Below are positions 1 through 10,527 of a stretch of 64,000 bases of DNA, piece by piece; position 1 is the first letter of the stretch; every line of letters begins with the position of its first letter. The DNA is taken from contig CM048746.1 in NCBI GenBank assembly GCA_026315105.1, positions 642,995,398 through 643,059,397 of the forward strand, given 5' to 3'. The translations under genes and the position numbers were made by a program. Source of the DNA: Locusta migratoria (taxonomy: Eukaryota > Arthropoda > Insecta > Orthoptera > Acrididae). Below the pieces are notes generated by a model. That model was not told the origin of the DNA, ran no database searches, and saw nothing but the letters and a program-made list of their open reading frames with translations.

Positions 1-7
1 ATGGTTA

Positions 8-175
8 GAATTAAAAAAAAAAAAGTGTTTCGGAATGTTTTGAATTCTGCTGTCAATGGTGGAACAGGGGGTGGCAACTTGTATCAAAATATTTAATTAG
101 GAAAGCATTTTTAAAGCTAAAAATATGAAAATTCATATTTAGAAGTAGAAACAACAATACAGACCATCCAGTCTA
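8..175. repeat. Interspersed repeat, direct copy of 55466-55635
   Basis: This stretch matches 55466-55635 in the same orientation with small gaps. Shared landmarks are TTAGGAAAGCATTTTTAAAG, a TTCATATTTAGAA-like block and ACCATCCAGTCTACG. The two copies diverge after the last block: the 55 kb copy runs into a hammerhead-like motif, this one into unrelated DNA. The family is not recognised. Confidence 0.7.
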
Positions 176-238
176 CGCGTGCGAAGCAGCGGAAATTAAG
201 CTAGTAATATTGTATATACTATTAAAATCTATAATAAA

Positions 239-317
239 GTCGCGGTGTAGCCGAGGGTCTAAGGCGCCTCGCTGCGGAGTGCGCGGTCTCTCGCCGTCGG
301 AGGTTCGAGTCCTCCAT

Positions 318-353
<36 letters not shown>

Positions 354-455
354 GTCCTTAGATTAGTTTACCTAGGTTTAAGTAATTTGTAAGCTACGGA
401 CTGATGGCCACGCAGTTTGGTCCGATAGATTTACAAACATTTGAACATTTTTTTT
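239..455 (+). mobile_element. SINE, type B (tRNA-like head with (GT)n)
   Basis: A tRNA-like head has box A-like TGTAGCCGAGGGTCTAAGG and box B GGTTCGAGTCC, followed by a (GT)n run and the family tail with GACTGATGGCCACGC and CATTTGAACA, ending in a T run. The target duplication TCTATAATAAA lies at 228-238 and 456-466. No coding capacity. The insertion would have used another element's reverse transcriptase. Confidence 0.9.
319..352. repeat. (GT)n microsatellite inside SINE-B
   Basis: About 17 uninterrupted GT units lie at the point where other SINE-B copies carry only a few (for example 61501-61520), so this is an expansion of a short internal GT run. Confidence 0.95.
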
Positions 456-544
456 TCTATAATAAAATTCTATGATTTGATAAATCCGATTTACAAACAT
501 TTGAACATTTTTTTCTATAATAAAATTCTATGATTTGATAAATA
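422..544. repeat. Tandem duplication of SINE-B tail plus target site
   Basis: Two direct copies (about 422-485 and 486-543) each hold TTTACAAACATTTGAACA, a T run and TCTATAATAAAATTC. The duplication therefore includes the last part of the SINE and its 3' flank and happened after insertion. Confidence 0.85.
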
Positions 545-1459
545 TTTTGATTTGCTTTTTTCCGCTGTACGTCACTGACCAGGAACGGTACGAAGCTATC
601 ACGTGGTGGTCTTGTAGCAATTTAAATGTTTTTTTTTCTGTTTTGTTCGTGGTACATGTTTTTAATTTTATGTTTCTCCTGTTCCTGTTTCCCTAAACTC
701 ACGCGAGACTTTCACATTGCGCGAGTGAGGGCTGTTTATTTGAATGTTGCAAGTTGCGCTCGTGTTGATACAACAGCGCGCTTCCGCCGCTGTTACCTTA
801 GCGAAAAACCAATCGTAAATTTCCCGTCGTTTCGCCGTCTCGTCCTTCGCCCCTCCCCCCTTTTCTCAACCGGACTGCTCGACTCGAAACAAGTTGCTGC
901 CCCTCCGCCCCCTCCCCTTGCTTCAGGCCACGCTTGTTGCCTCGCGGGCACTTCTTACCTGTTAGCCCACTCTCTTGGGGGGCGGTGAAAAAAGACGTTG
1001 ATTAAAAAACAACCGGCCGGCGCTCTTGTCTGTTATTTTAATTAATTAGTGCGGGGGCGGGGGCGGCGCTGTTTGTGTTTGCCCCTCCCCCCTCCCGTCC
1101 CGTTTCGCCTCGAGCAACGCCACCCACCTGCCCGCTGCTCTTCATTCCGCCTTTAATTATACGTGGGCTGATAGATTCCTCCGGTTTGTATGCGGGGGCA
1201 AAAGTCCGCCGCACTGGCGACACTCTAGCGTCCACAATTTAATGAGTTGTCTCTTGTGTCTCCTCTAATCTATAAAGGAAGCAAGATCAGCGAATTTCGC
1301 TCTCTTCGCGTTAAAGTTTGATGTGTAGCATCTTCTACGTAGTGTGTCCCTGCTTACCAGCATAAATTCAAGTACCATTGAAACTTCCGTCGTATGCAAG
1401 GTGCACAGTTATGTTTTTATGCCGATTTAACTGTGTAAACAATTCTGTAGTTGCTGTAT
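545..1459. other. Non-coding; GC/CpG-rich block at ~760-1240
   Basis: No gene or repeat is recognised. The middle is rich in CpG and C runs (CCCCTCCCCCC near 850 and GCGGGGGCGGGGGCGGCG near 1050), in contrast to the AT-rich flanks. Open frames here are composition artefacts with no recognisable motif. A CpG-rich regulatory region is possible but unproven. Confidence 0.4.
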
Positions 1460-1471
1460 TCTTGTTCATTA

Positions 1472-1555
1472 CATATTGCCGCGGCGTAGTGTCCGAGCGC
1501 ATTGAGGCGATATACTCCGATGCGCGAGGCCGTTCCCCGTCGGAAGTTCGAATCT
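1472..1555 (+). mobile_element. SINE type C, tRNA-like head only
   Basis: Only the tRNA-like head is present, from TGCCGCGGCGTAGTGTCCGA to box B AGTTCGAATCT. It is flanked by the 12-bp target duplication TCTTGTTCATTA at 1460-1471 and 1556-1567. The usual tail with GGGACTGATRA is absent, although the duplication is perfect. Compare the fuller copy at 40299-40492. Confidence 0.85.
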
Positions 1556-1569
1556 TCTTGTTCATTATA

Positions 1570-2109
1570 CAGGGTTTTACAAAAAGGTACGGCCAAACTT
1601 TCAGGAAACATTCCTCACGCACGAAGAAAGAAAATATGTTATGTGGACATGTGTCCGGAAACGCTTAATTTCCATGTTAGAGCTCATTTTAGTATTTCTC
1701 TTTAAATATAAATTGAAATAATTCGTGCAGACAATTGTCTGTGAATTTTCACAATCACCATATGTGGGCTGACGAGAATCCGTACGCAATTGTGCAATCA
1801 CGTCATCAACACAGATTTTCTGTGAATGTTTGGGCAGGAATTGTTGGTGATGTCTTGATTGGGCCTCATGTTCTTCCACCTACGCTCATTGGAGCACGTT
1901 ATCATGATTTCATTCGGGATACTCTACGTGTGCTGCTAGAACATGTGCCTTTAAAAGTACGACACTACATGTGATTCATGTACGATGGGGCTCCTGCACA
2001 TTTCAGTCGACGTGTTCTTACGCTTCTCTACAACAGTTTCGGTGACCGATGGATTGGTAGAGGCGGACCAATTCCATGGCATCCACGCTCTCCTGACCTC
2101 AACCCTCTT
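1570..2109 (+). mobile_element. Tc1/mariner-like element (family M2), 3'-truncated
   Basis: The 5' inverted repeat CAGGGTTTTACAAAAAGGTA follows a TA dinucleotide at 1568-1569. It is the same family as 21555-22405. The element stops near 2109 inside the transposase, right after the SPDLNP motif, and the 3' terminal repeat is missing. Confidence 0.85.
1747..2109 (+). pseudogene. Transposase fragment, Tc1/mariner superfamily (M2)
   Basis: The readable frame gives HHMWADENPYAIVQ, then SVNVWAGIVGDVLIGPHVLP, then a TGA at 1972-1974 where the other copy has W, and continues as FMYDGAPAHFSRR and GPIPWHPRSPDLNP. This is the catalytic C-terminal half of a DDE/D transposase. YDGAPAH holds the second catalytic Asp. 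The N-terminal DNA-binding part and the first Asp are missing, and the frame ends abruptly. It cannot encode an active enzyme. A cut-and-paste transposase origin is well supported by family motifs; the exact clade is inferred from the 41-residue D-to-E/D spacing seen in the 21.5 kb copy. Confidence 0.85.
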
Positions 2110-3014
2110 TGGCGCTGCAATCGGCAAAAGTAAAAATTAGATAAAATTGGTGAAAAACGTCAATATCTGGAAGAGATTCTCTAGGTTCAGCACTTCTATT
2201 GTCAGCATAGTGTTGGACAATAAGGCAAATGGTCGTTGCAGAATGAACATTCCTACCAAGCAAAAGATTAGCATACCATACCTTGGACGAGTTTCTTCAA
2301 CATTTATATGAGGCTCAAAGTACCTACTATCTCTCTGCAACCGTTAACATCGTGGTACAATTGCGTATAGATGTGTACAATCCGAATCATTGAAGTACAG
2401 TAAAGAGTCTGAACATAGACTCGGAGACAGGACACAGACTGTGCTTCATTCCACTGTGGGCGTTGTTACGCAACAGTATTATAAAAAATATCAAAAACTG
2501 TACTATGATTTACCTAATATGATGATTGAGATATTGTAGTTTTTCAACAATTTTCGACAGATATTTATTTTTGCCGATTACAGCGCCGTCTATCATTAAA
2601 CAAAACAAAATGTTTCCTAAAAAGGTTACAAATTTTGGCCCACTTAAGGTTACGGTAGTAACACTAAAAGTGGGCCTTTGCGATCGTCTTTTGACAGCTC
2701 GAAATTTAAATGAAAATAACGGCTTAACCATTCATCTGACACGAAAATTGGATAACCGAATTTGTAGCGGAAAAAATTCTCTACAACTTTGCTCTTATGT
2801 TTTTTTCATATCTCGTATCGTTTCAGAGATATTTGCAAAAATAACGGAGTTTTGACACCCTCCATTGAATTAACGAAAACCAGCCGTTCGCAGATGTCAG
2901 CTGACATTCCTCGACCAGAACTCTCTCTGGCATTCGCCATCTTGCGTTGCGTATTTGATGATTTTCTTATAGTAACTTACACGTTGTCATTTCATAGCAA
3001 TGGCGCACTGAAGA
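2110..3014. other. Unassigned non-coding DNA
   Basis: AT-rich DNA without recognised genes or repeats. Short frames have no family motifs. Confidence 0.35.
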
Positions 3015-3380
3015 GTTAACAAAGTCACGTCGTTCTTCGTACGATAAATGATAATCTAGTGTCTACAAATGCCATATTAGCATCAGTTAACAACGGCCAC
3101 CAATAGTATGAGATTACAGAACGTAACTTTTAATAGTTAGCTGTAGCGTAGTGGGCAATGCGTTGGACTGTGATGCTGAAGGTCAGTGGTTCGGAACCCG
3201 CCAGTATCTAATTTTTCCCCTAAAGGGTTTCAGACACTCTTAATTAATATTTTATTATTTAGATTATTATTTTGGTTCAAAATGTTTGCAACAGCTTATA
3301 AAACTACAAATCTAATGTGGGCCGTAAAACACGTCAGTGCGATTTTTGCAATAAGAATCCAAACCTGAAATAAAAAAATA
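3015..3380 (+). repeat. Interspersed repeat D with internal tRNA-like sequence
   Basis: It matches the reverse complement of about 31890-32280 over some 370 bp. Shared blocks include ATAATCTAGTGTCTACAAAT, GCCATATTAGCATCAGTTAA and GGGCCGTAAAACACGTCAGT. In the middle (about 3140-3210) is a tRNA-like unit with GTAGCGTAGTGGGCAATGCG and a box B-like GGTTCGGAACCC. Unlike the SINEs, the tRNA-like part is central, not at the 5' end. The family is not recognised. Confidence 0.75.
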
Positions 3381-3944
3381 AGGGGGTCCCATTTAAGATT
3401 TCAAAGTCACCACCCCCGCCAGCCCCCGCGGGTGATGCCCTTTATGTTAATGGATGCCCCTAGTGGACCTAAACAACGTTTATTGGAACCTTTTTTTAGT
3501 AGAGTTGGATTGTTCCACATGTTCCGAAAAACTATTTCAAGTTCGTCACCCTGTGTAAACGATCTGAGAGAAAGGATAAACGGTAATATGTACCTGTTGC
3601 TGTTGACACTAGCATACGGCAACGTGTCGTCGTGCTGCGGTGACGGAGGATATAGAATGACAAGCGAAGCCGGCAGTGCTTTGTAATTGCTAAATATGCA
3701 TCGGAATCAGATGTACTTTTCCTTCCCTCTCTTTGGCCAAAACTACCCCTATCTCTGTGCCCATATCTTACATCCCATTTCGTCCTAAGGCTTCTCTCGA
3801 TATTAGCTACCGGAAAACACGGCGTTTCTCGGGTATTTATTTGTTCCAGTGCTCTGTCAGTCCATGTACTTCTTTCTTGATCCATCTCCTCCTCTTCTCT
3901 GTTCCTCCCCATCTATATGCCTTCTCGTCGTCGTCGTCGTCCTC
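3381..3944. other. Unassigned non-coding DNA
   Basis: No supported gene. A (CGT)n-like stretch lies near 3927-3942, and the rest holds no recognised repeat. Confidence 0.35.
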
Positions 3945-3953
3945 TGCTAATCT

Positions 3954-3954
<1 letters not shown>

Positions 3955-3987
<33 letters not shown>

Positions 3988-4180
3988 CTCAAATGTTTGT
4001 ACAACTTATGGGACTTAACTACGGGGCCATCAGTCCCTAAGCTTACAAACTACTTATGAACTAGCTACAACTAAGGACGGCACAAATATCCATGCCCGAG
4101 GGGGGATTCGAACCCCCGACCGTAGTGGCCGTGCAGAACGTGACTGAAGCGCCTCAGTCCCCTCGGCCACCGCGGCCGGC
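3955..4180 (-). mobile_element. SINE type A with long T tail
   Basis: The minus strand carries head GCCGGCCGCGGTGGCCGAGG, box B GGTTCGAATCC and tail GACTGATGGCCCCGTAGTTA. The near-identical target duplication TGCTAATCTC (3945-3954) / TACTAATCTC (4181-4190) places the 31-nt A run at 3955-3985 inside the insertion. In SINE orientation the element therefore ends in poly(T), not poly(A). Confidence 0.9.
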
Positions 4181-4190
4181 TACTAATCTC

Positions 4191-5815
4191 CTCCTGTACC
4201 ATCTGTCCATGTTTTCTCTCTCCTTTGTATTAAAAATTACCCCCCCCCCCACACACACACACCGCGTTTCTGGGTGTTCGGTCAAATGGTGTTAATCTCT
4301 GGACTAAGGTACCCTCCGTCATGGACCGTGCGAAATATTACGCGAAGAGTGTATGTAGTTCCTCTTATGAAGTGTGCAAAATTTTATCGCAGTCGGATGA
4401 ACAATATCATCATTTGTTTCTAGGAAATATTGTCATGGCCTGGCTTGTAATGCAAGAGATATCGCTGCGTTGTTTCAGATGTGCATTATACGCCTGGTGT
4501 TCTGACGGTTGTGTGTGCTTTTTCGTTCCGTCTTTTTTTTTACATTGATTTATAGAAAAATAAAGATTTAAGCACGTATTAAAAAGAAAGAAAAAAATTA
4601 AATTCGTTTACTGTGTTTGCATCGTATCTAGTGTGTACAGACAAGTGCATTTGTGGCCCTCATATTTGTTTCTAAACTTTTGCTTTTACTTATTTTATTT
4701 GCTTGTGTAGACAGGGTCGACCAGCGGAGTGAAAGCTATGCTCTATCTCTGCAGATGGTCGCACAGATATTGGCATCTCCTTTTGGTGTCTTAATTTTGG
4801 CTTTGCAATAGTAAGTTTTTTCACCATGTAGAAGTGTAATAAACGGGACAAATGTGACGAATTTGCTTTTCGATTTTTCTCTTGTAAGGCAGCTTTGCAG
4901 TTTGAAAAATAGAAGAGGAAGGCGTAAAAAAAATATATAGAAAAAGAAAAGAGAGAGAGAGAGAGAGCAAGAGCAGGAGTTAGTGGTGTTCCTGATGATG
5001 CGTGCTTTTATGAAGTTGAAGAGAGGCAATGCAGACCGTGCAGAATATGGAAGCGAGAGATAAGGACTGATTTCGTATGTAACTGACGCAAAGTACCAAC
5101 CACTGTGTATTCAGCCATGTTCTGGAAATTTTCATAAAAATGTTATGTAAATAAATGTGTTTGTTTGACATAATAAAAGTGCTTTATATATTCTCTTTAG
5201 ATAAAACAAGCCCTTATAAAAATAATTTCTCCTTAGATCTATTGTTCCTATATTTGAACGGGTTATATACGTCCCGCTTAAAAATATTACCAAAGTATAA
5301 ACAAGAAGCGCAATTTAGAAAATATCGCCTGATTAAGGACCCATTTCAAGAGCCGGCAAAAATTTGTTACGGTAATATGCGAAATTTTATTTAATTCGAT
5401 CACCGAAACGCCAATGTTGCAATATATGTACTAGTGTCACGTCGACGGAATATCGAGGCGTTGTGTTGCAAAGCGACGTGACATGCAACGAACGCGTGAG
5501 GTGGGGTGTAGCGACGGCGAGTAGGCAGTTTCAGGTCATCGGGAGAAATTTTGGGAAGCTAGATAATCTGTATTGGTTTTGGAATGGTGTGGTTATATAA
5601 AAAAACACGTGAACTGGATATTTTCTCATTTTGGCTTGTCTTTGAGTGCCACATCAGAAAATGAAAATAATTAGCCTAGATAAAACAATTTGAAGTGCAC
5701 GGACAACCCGAAATGACAAAGTCTAAACTTAAGACCTCGAGAAAATCCAATAGTAACAGAAATTTGTTATAGGAAAGACATTTTTATATATTGCACCAAA
5801 GCTGCTTTTTAAATG
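4191..5815. other. Unassigned non-coding DNA
   Basis: No host gene recognised. A short AC run lies near 4250-4262 and a (GA)n run near 4952-4968. Small open frames have no recognisable motif. Confidence 0.35.
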
Positions 5816-6521
5816 CTGACTAGTTTCGGGCTTTGCCCATTTTAAGCCACCTATTACAGAGAACAAAGTGTGTTTTTTACAGGAAGATACATGAATATGG
5901 CAATGTTATATTGAATGTATAAGTCGTAATTATTTACATTTATATATAGTTTTATTTGGATACTGCTTAGGTCACGCTGTATGTTGTAATTACTTTGGTG
6001 TAATTTATTGAGATTTTGATCCAAAAATGTTTTTGTTAGATATTCTTTGCTTAATTATGTTTGTGACAATATCTCTGGTTATATGCAGCGTGACATAAAC
6101 AATACCATTGCAAATATTCATACAATAATTTTTAAGTGTTATAAATTGCTTGTGTGTATTATATTGTAATATAGGGATAATATTTCAGTGCTACTATAAT
6201 TTACCTCGTCTTGTTGCATATTTGGAAGTATATTACGGTAGGATGGATTATACTTTATATGCTGGTCAAGGTGTTGTGGAAATTTTCGATGAATTTTTTA
6301 TTGCGCATTTCCGTTTGTTCATTTAACATTTGTTCTGGGTATTTAGTCATGTGAGAATAGATTTGTAATTCTTCTAAAACGTCCATTAGTTGTATTTTAC
6401 ATACGATGTGTAAAATTTTGAGATTTTCTTCTATACTTTCAGTCGAATGTTTACTTTCTCTGAGGTGTGTGCCGAATGCTGAAACATTATTTTCGCTTGT
6501 GTTTATATGTTCTCTAAATCT
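5816..6521 (-). mobile_element. Penelope-like element fragment (3' end)
   Basis: On the minus strand a GIY-YIG-type C-terminal coding fragment (6521-6256) is followed by AT-rich DNA. About 400 bp after the stop comes a hammerhead-like tail with GGGCAAAGCCCGAAACTAGT at 5817-5836. A GIY-YIG coding end followed by a ribozyme-like terminal repeat is the expected 3' organisation of Penelope-like elements. The reverse transcriptase and 5' end are absent. Exact borders are uncertain. Confidence 0.6.
6256..6521 (-). pseudogene. GIY-YIG domain remnant of Penelope-like polyprotein
   Basis: The frame has no start codon and begins RFREHINTSENNVSAFGTHL. It continues with ESKHSTESIEENLKILHI and LEELQIYSHMTKYP, and ends at TAA (rc of 6256-6258). 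The R-F/Y-REH followed by an F-x-HL-x-S-x-H motif and the later ILHI...L-EE/I-x-IYSH block match the 56.2 kb fragment (IRYREHFRNC, SFQHLKSQH, EIEIYSH) at many positions. In Penelope-like retroelements this domain is the endonuclease that nicks the target. The catalytic GIY-YIG core proper is missing upstream, so this is a 5'-truncated remnant of about 88 codons. Family assignment rests on the pairwise match and remembered family motifs. Confidence 0.65.
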
Positions 6522-7666
6522 AATTTGTTAGGGTTGTTTTTGTCCTGGATCGATTCCCCTCGGAATATTTGCTTTGAATGCGTAATTAAAATGTAATGTT
6601 AAGCATTACCAGAAGGAATGTGCTGTTAGTCGAACTGTTCCACCCGCCGACAGATCCCAGGAATATCGTAGCTTCTATAACGAATTATAAGAGAATGAGT
6701 GCCAGCTAATGTGCATCACGTTTCTTGTTGCTGCCCAAGTTACGACGGTTCACGTGTCCTGTGAAATGTCGGCTAACCGCAAACGTATTGTTCTAACGAT
6801 CGAAAATGAGTTGGCTTCGCGTAAGCCCCATTGTTCGTAGCTGAAAACCGAGGAATCCTAGCGGCCTACCTTTTGTTTGCCATCTCCGTTAGAGCTTGGA
6901 ATTACTTCGCGGCGCAATAGTTTCCACGATTCCTGGAATCGGAACTTCGTGCAGAGGAATGAGGCCAGCACAGAGTTTCGTGACTGTCTCTCGATCCATC
7001 TTTAATACGAAGAGCCATTTCTGCTAGCGCGTACATTCTCGTTGCAACCTTTTCTTCTAAGTCTCGGGTCCTTTCTGTTCTGTGGTATGGTTCTCAATGG
7101 CAGCGGTCCTACGTAGTTTAGTATCCTTGTTATGTTGAAAACAGTTTTTTCGTTACTATATTTACAGATATCAGTCACACGGGTTGTTGTTTACTGTTTG
7201 ACTGACGTGACACCTTTTCGAACAAAATAACATGTAGTATCGCGATTTTTTTCATAGTAGAGAAATAAAAGCTCTCAATACTGTTTTTCTAATAAACTTC
7301 GACTTTGTAACACGACTAAACTCGGAACAGGAAACATGCCCTTTCCACGTATGGGCCTTTGGCATCATTTTGGTTCGCAACAGTTTTAGTGCAAATATTC
7401 CGCTGCTACTTGATTAAGAACTGAGACAAAGAAGAAAATCGTCATTCAGTATTTGTTTTACCCTGTCATCCCGTCATTTTGCAGACCACCAATGAAAAAA
7501 TGAGTAGGCCCCTACGTAATTTGTTGTCGGTGGACAGTTGCAATATGAAGTATTGCTAATACCAAATCCTCGCGTTCTGAAGTTAATGTACTGTTAATGT
7601 CGGAAAGTTTGTTAGTATTATTTTCTTAAGGGAAAAAAATAAATAAAAAACCTCTCTATACTATAT
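6522..7666. other. Unassigned non-coding DNA
   Basis: No gene, tRNA or recognised repeat is visible. Confidence 0.35.
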
Positions 7667-7678
7667 ACAATTTGAAGA

Positions 7679-7871
7679 TTCAAAATGTTCAAATGTTTGT
7701 TAAGCTTATGGGACTTAACTACGGGGTCATCAGTCCCTAAACTTACAATCTACTTATGAACTACTTACAAACTAGGACGGCACAAATATCGATGCCCGAG
7801 GGGGGATTCGAACGCCCGACCGTAGTGGCCGTGCAGACCGTGACTGGAGCGCCTCAGTCACCGCGGCCGGC
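7679..7871 (-). mobile_element. SINE type A
   Basis: Full tRNA-like head and tail on the minus strand. The 12-bp target duplication ACAATTTGAAGA flanks it exactly at 7667-7678 and 7872-7883. Confidence 0.93.
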
Positions 7872-8159
7872 ACAATTTGAAGACCTCCATTTACTATTAG
7901 TAATCATAAGAATACGGAATCGCCAGATTTTTTTTTTCTGTTTTGAAGAAAATTGGTAGTTTTGCGAACTGAAGAAGGTAAGTCAGTTAAATAAAAAAAT
8001 AAAAAAAATAGATTCCACTCCTTTCTCTTTGTTTGAGACAAAAAAGCTGCGGAGAGGGCTCAGTCTTTGCGGTATGATCGAGGAAAGTACAGCTGAAGAG
8101 AAGTCGGCAAGAAATAGTCCTCCCCCCCCTCTTTCCCCTTTGGAAAAGATAACTGCTTA

Positions 8160-8286
8160 ATGTTCAAATGTTTGTAGAGCTTATGGGACTTAACTTACAA
8201 ACTACTTATGAACTACCTTATACTAAGGACGGCACAAATATTCATGCCCGAGGGGGATTCGAACCCCCGACCGTAGTGGCCGTGCA
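8160..8286 (-). mobile_element. SINE type A, internally deleted and head-truncated
   Basis: The tail (AAATGTTTGTAGAGCTTATG), box B and part of the head are present. The 20-bp segment with the GATGACCCC loop is deleted, and the head stops after GTGGCCGTGCA. No target duplication is evident. Confidence 0.85.
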
Positions 8287-10527
8287 ACTGCATAATATGT
8301 GTCATCGTACACACGAAGAAAAATAATCGGAGAACCAAGAACAACTGAAGATATTCTAAAGTCGCTGACTTTAGTGCACGAAACCAGTCAGGAGATGCGG
8401 CATTTGCGTTCTGTGGCAAAATATGAACATAACAGGTGTTAGGCGAAATCCACGAAACTCAACTCGTGCTCCTCATTAACTACATCGAACATTTCTAACG
8501 GAGGTTGGTACGAGAGACAAACGTAAAGTTATTGTTTGGATATCAAGAAGAAAAAGGCGAGACATGGCCCACGGGTACGCCACAAAACATTGTACGTAAA
8601 AATCTTCGCTGAAAATAGTAACTCAAATAAGAACACCCCTGATAAGATTGCAGTATCGCAGCTTAAAGTGATAAGAGATATTATTGGGCTTCTTCCCTTC
8701 CGCTTCAGACAAGCCACTGAAGAGTTGAATGGTGCTAACCTCGTGACCACCAGCCTAGGCATTCCCATAACACACAGATGAGATACGAGAAGACGCTTCC
8801 CGAGCATTCAATTTCCTCACGACTTGAAAAACTGTGGCCTCGAAGCTCAGTCGTGCAGGAACATTCCAAGCTCGGATTCTGTGCCCATCCAGTTAAAACA
8901 ATACGTCGATCAATCACGTTTAGCAGTGATTTGTGACGCTGCTAATGTATCACACGTGTTTCGCCTGGAATTGCTAAGAAATATAATATTTATGCCAAGC
9001 CTCTTCTATGGCATCCGAAACAATGATTACTTAAGCCAAGTCTCTTCTATGGCGTCCGAAAGAGTGATTACTTAAATGACCTTGATTGTCCTAGATAACA
9101 GAAGCAGACTGGTAATAAATAAAGAGTTCTTTCTATTAATGTTTAGAGCTGATGATTACTGTACATATATTTCTGTTGCAAATAAAGTATTTGTCAATTT
9201 TTAACGTTTTTCGTCATTTTTTAATTCCTGTAAATATTTTCAAAAATCCGTAATTTTACAAATTTACCCTTCCTACTAGGTCTGGACTTACCTGAACTTC
9301 TCTTTCCTGCCGTGTTGGTTAAAACTCGTGCATTATGCAACCTTAGCAACGTATTTCAGTAGGAATGGAAAGGAAATGAAATATCCTTGCTCTGAAGATT
9401 GTCGCATTTATAGAAGACAATTTATTACTGATAACTTTTTGTGCCTTCAGTTCTACATAAGTTGATTAATAAAAAAGAGCACACAATGATGCATCACTGA
9501 TAAAATTCTGAGACCGTATTTTCTAATAAACAGTTTGATAATATATATTACTTCCTATCACATTTGTCTCAGAAATTTCCACGACTGGAAATTGTGGTCT
9601 GATACCGAGGTTTATCAACATTTTCGCACGCTAAAACACCATTCCAGAACTGAAAACTGGGGGCGGGGGGGGGGCAGAGACATATGATCGTACCTAGCAG
9701 AAGTATCTTTCACGAAACTCAATGGATTGCTGAGTGCGACATTCGTGTTGGTAAGTACATTGTAAATACAATTTTTTTTTAATTTTTTTTTTTTTTATTT
9801 TTTTTTTATTTTTTTTAGGTTGGAATGTTTGTCGATAAAAGAATATCGTCTGCACGCGTTGTCCAGTGACTGAGACGCTTGAGTAAGTATAGGTCAAAGT
9901 GCAGCGAACTGTCTTACGTGAATGAGAATGAGCCAAGCCTCGATCGAATCTGCTCACTCCATTTGCTCTGGAACATCGGCCAGACAGAATGCGGATTTAC
10001 GGTCTGTTTCCAATCCGCGTCTAGGCAGATGTTTAGTTTTTCAGTCTCCTCCCTGAAAACACAACACACACAGAATTAAAATCCACACACAATAAAGTTT
10101 TCATAATTCACTCACGTATGGGCACACACAACTCCCCATTTCATGTCAAGTGATGCAGATGGCAATACGACGAGCATCCAGCCACTAAAGTTAAATCACA
10201 ACAGCATGCCAAATAATGAAATCTCCAACCGCGTTAAATGCGAACCCCTTGATTATTGGCATGTATGGGAACTAAATGGGAATGAAGGAGTTTTATTTTT
10301 GAAAATGTTTCCTTCTATGAATCACTGCTGCTGTCAGACGGTAGTTAAGTACCAGAGGAAATAAAGTGTTTTCACATTTTAAAAATTAGGTTATTTAAAT
10401 AAGAAAATTAAAGCCTGTAACAATGTTGTATGTAAGTCACAAAATTCATTCATTCTTTCATTATAAGTCATTTTCTGTTAAATAAAACATTACCGTGACT
10501 CATAAAATATATGTTCAGAGTATCGAA
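8287..10527. other. Unassigned non-coding DNA
   Basis: No gene recognised. It includes a 41-bp tandem duplication (about 8991-9073) and a T-rich run at 9770-9820. The remainder is AT-rich with scattered short frames that lack motifs. Confidence 0.35.
8991..9073. repeat. 41-bp tandem duplication
   Basis: The block GCCAAGCCTCTTCTATGGCA recurs 41 bp later as GCCAAGTCTCTTCTATGGCG, followed by a matching GATTACTTAA in each unit. Confidence 0.8.
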
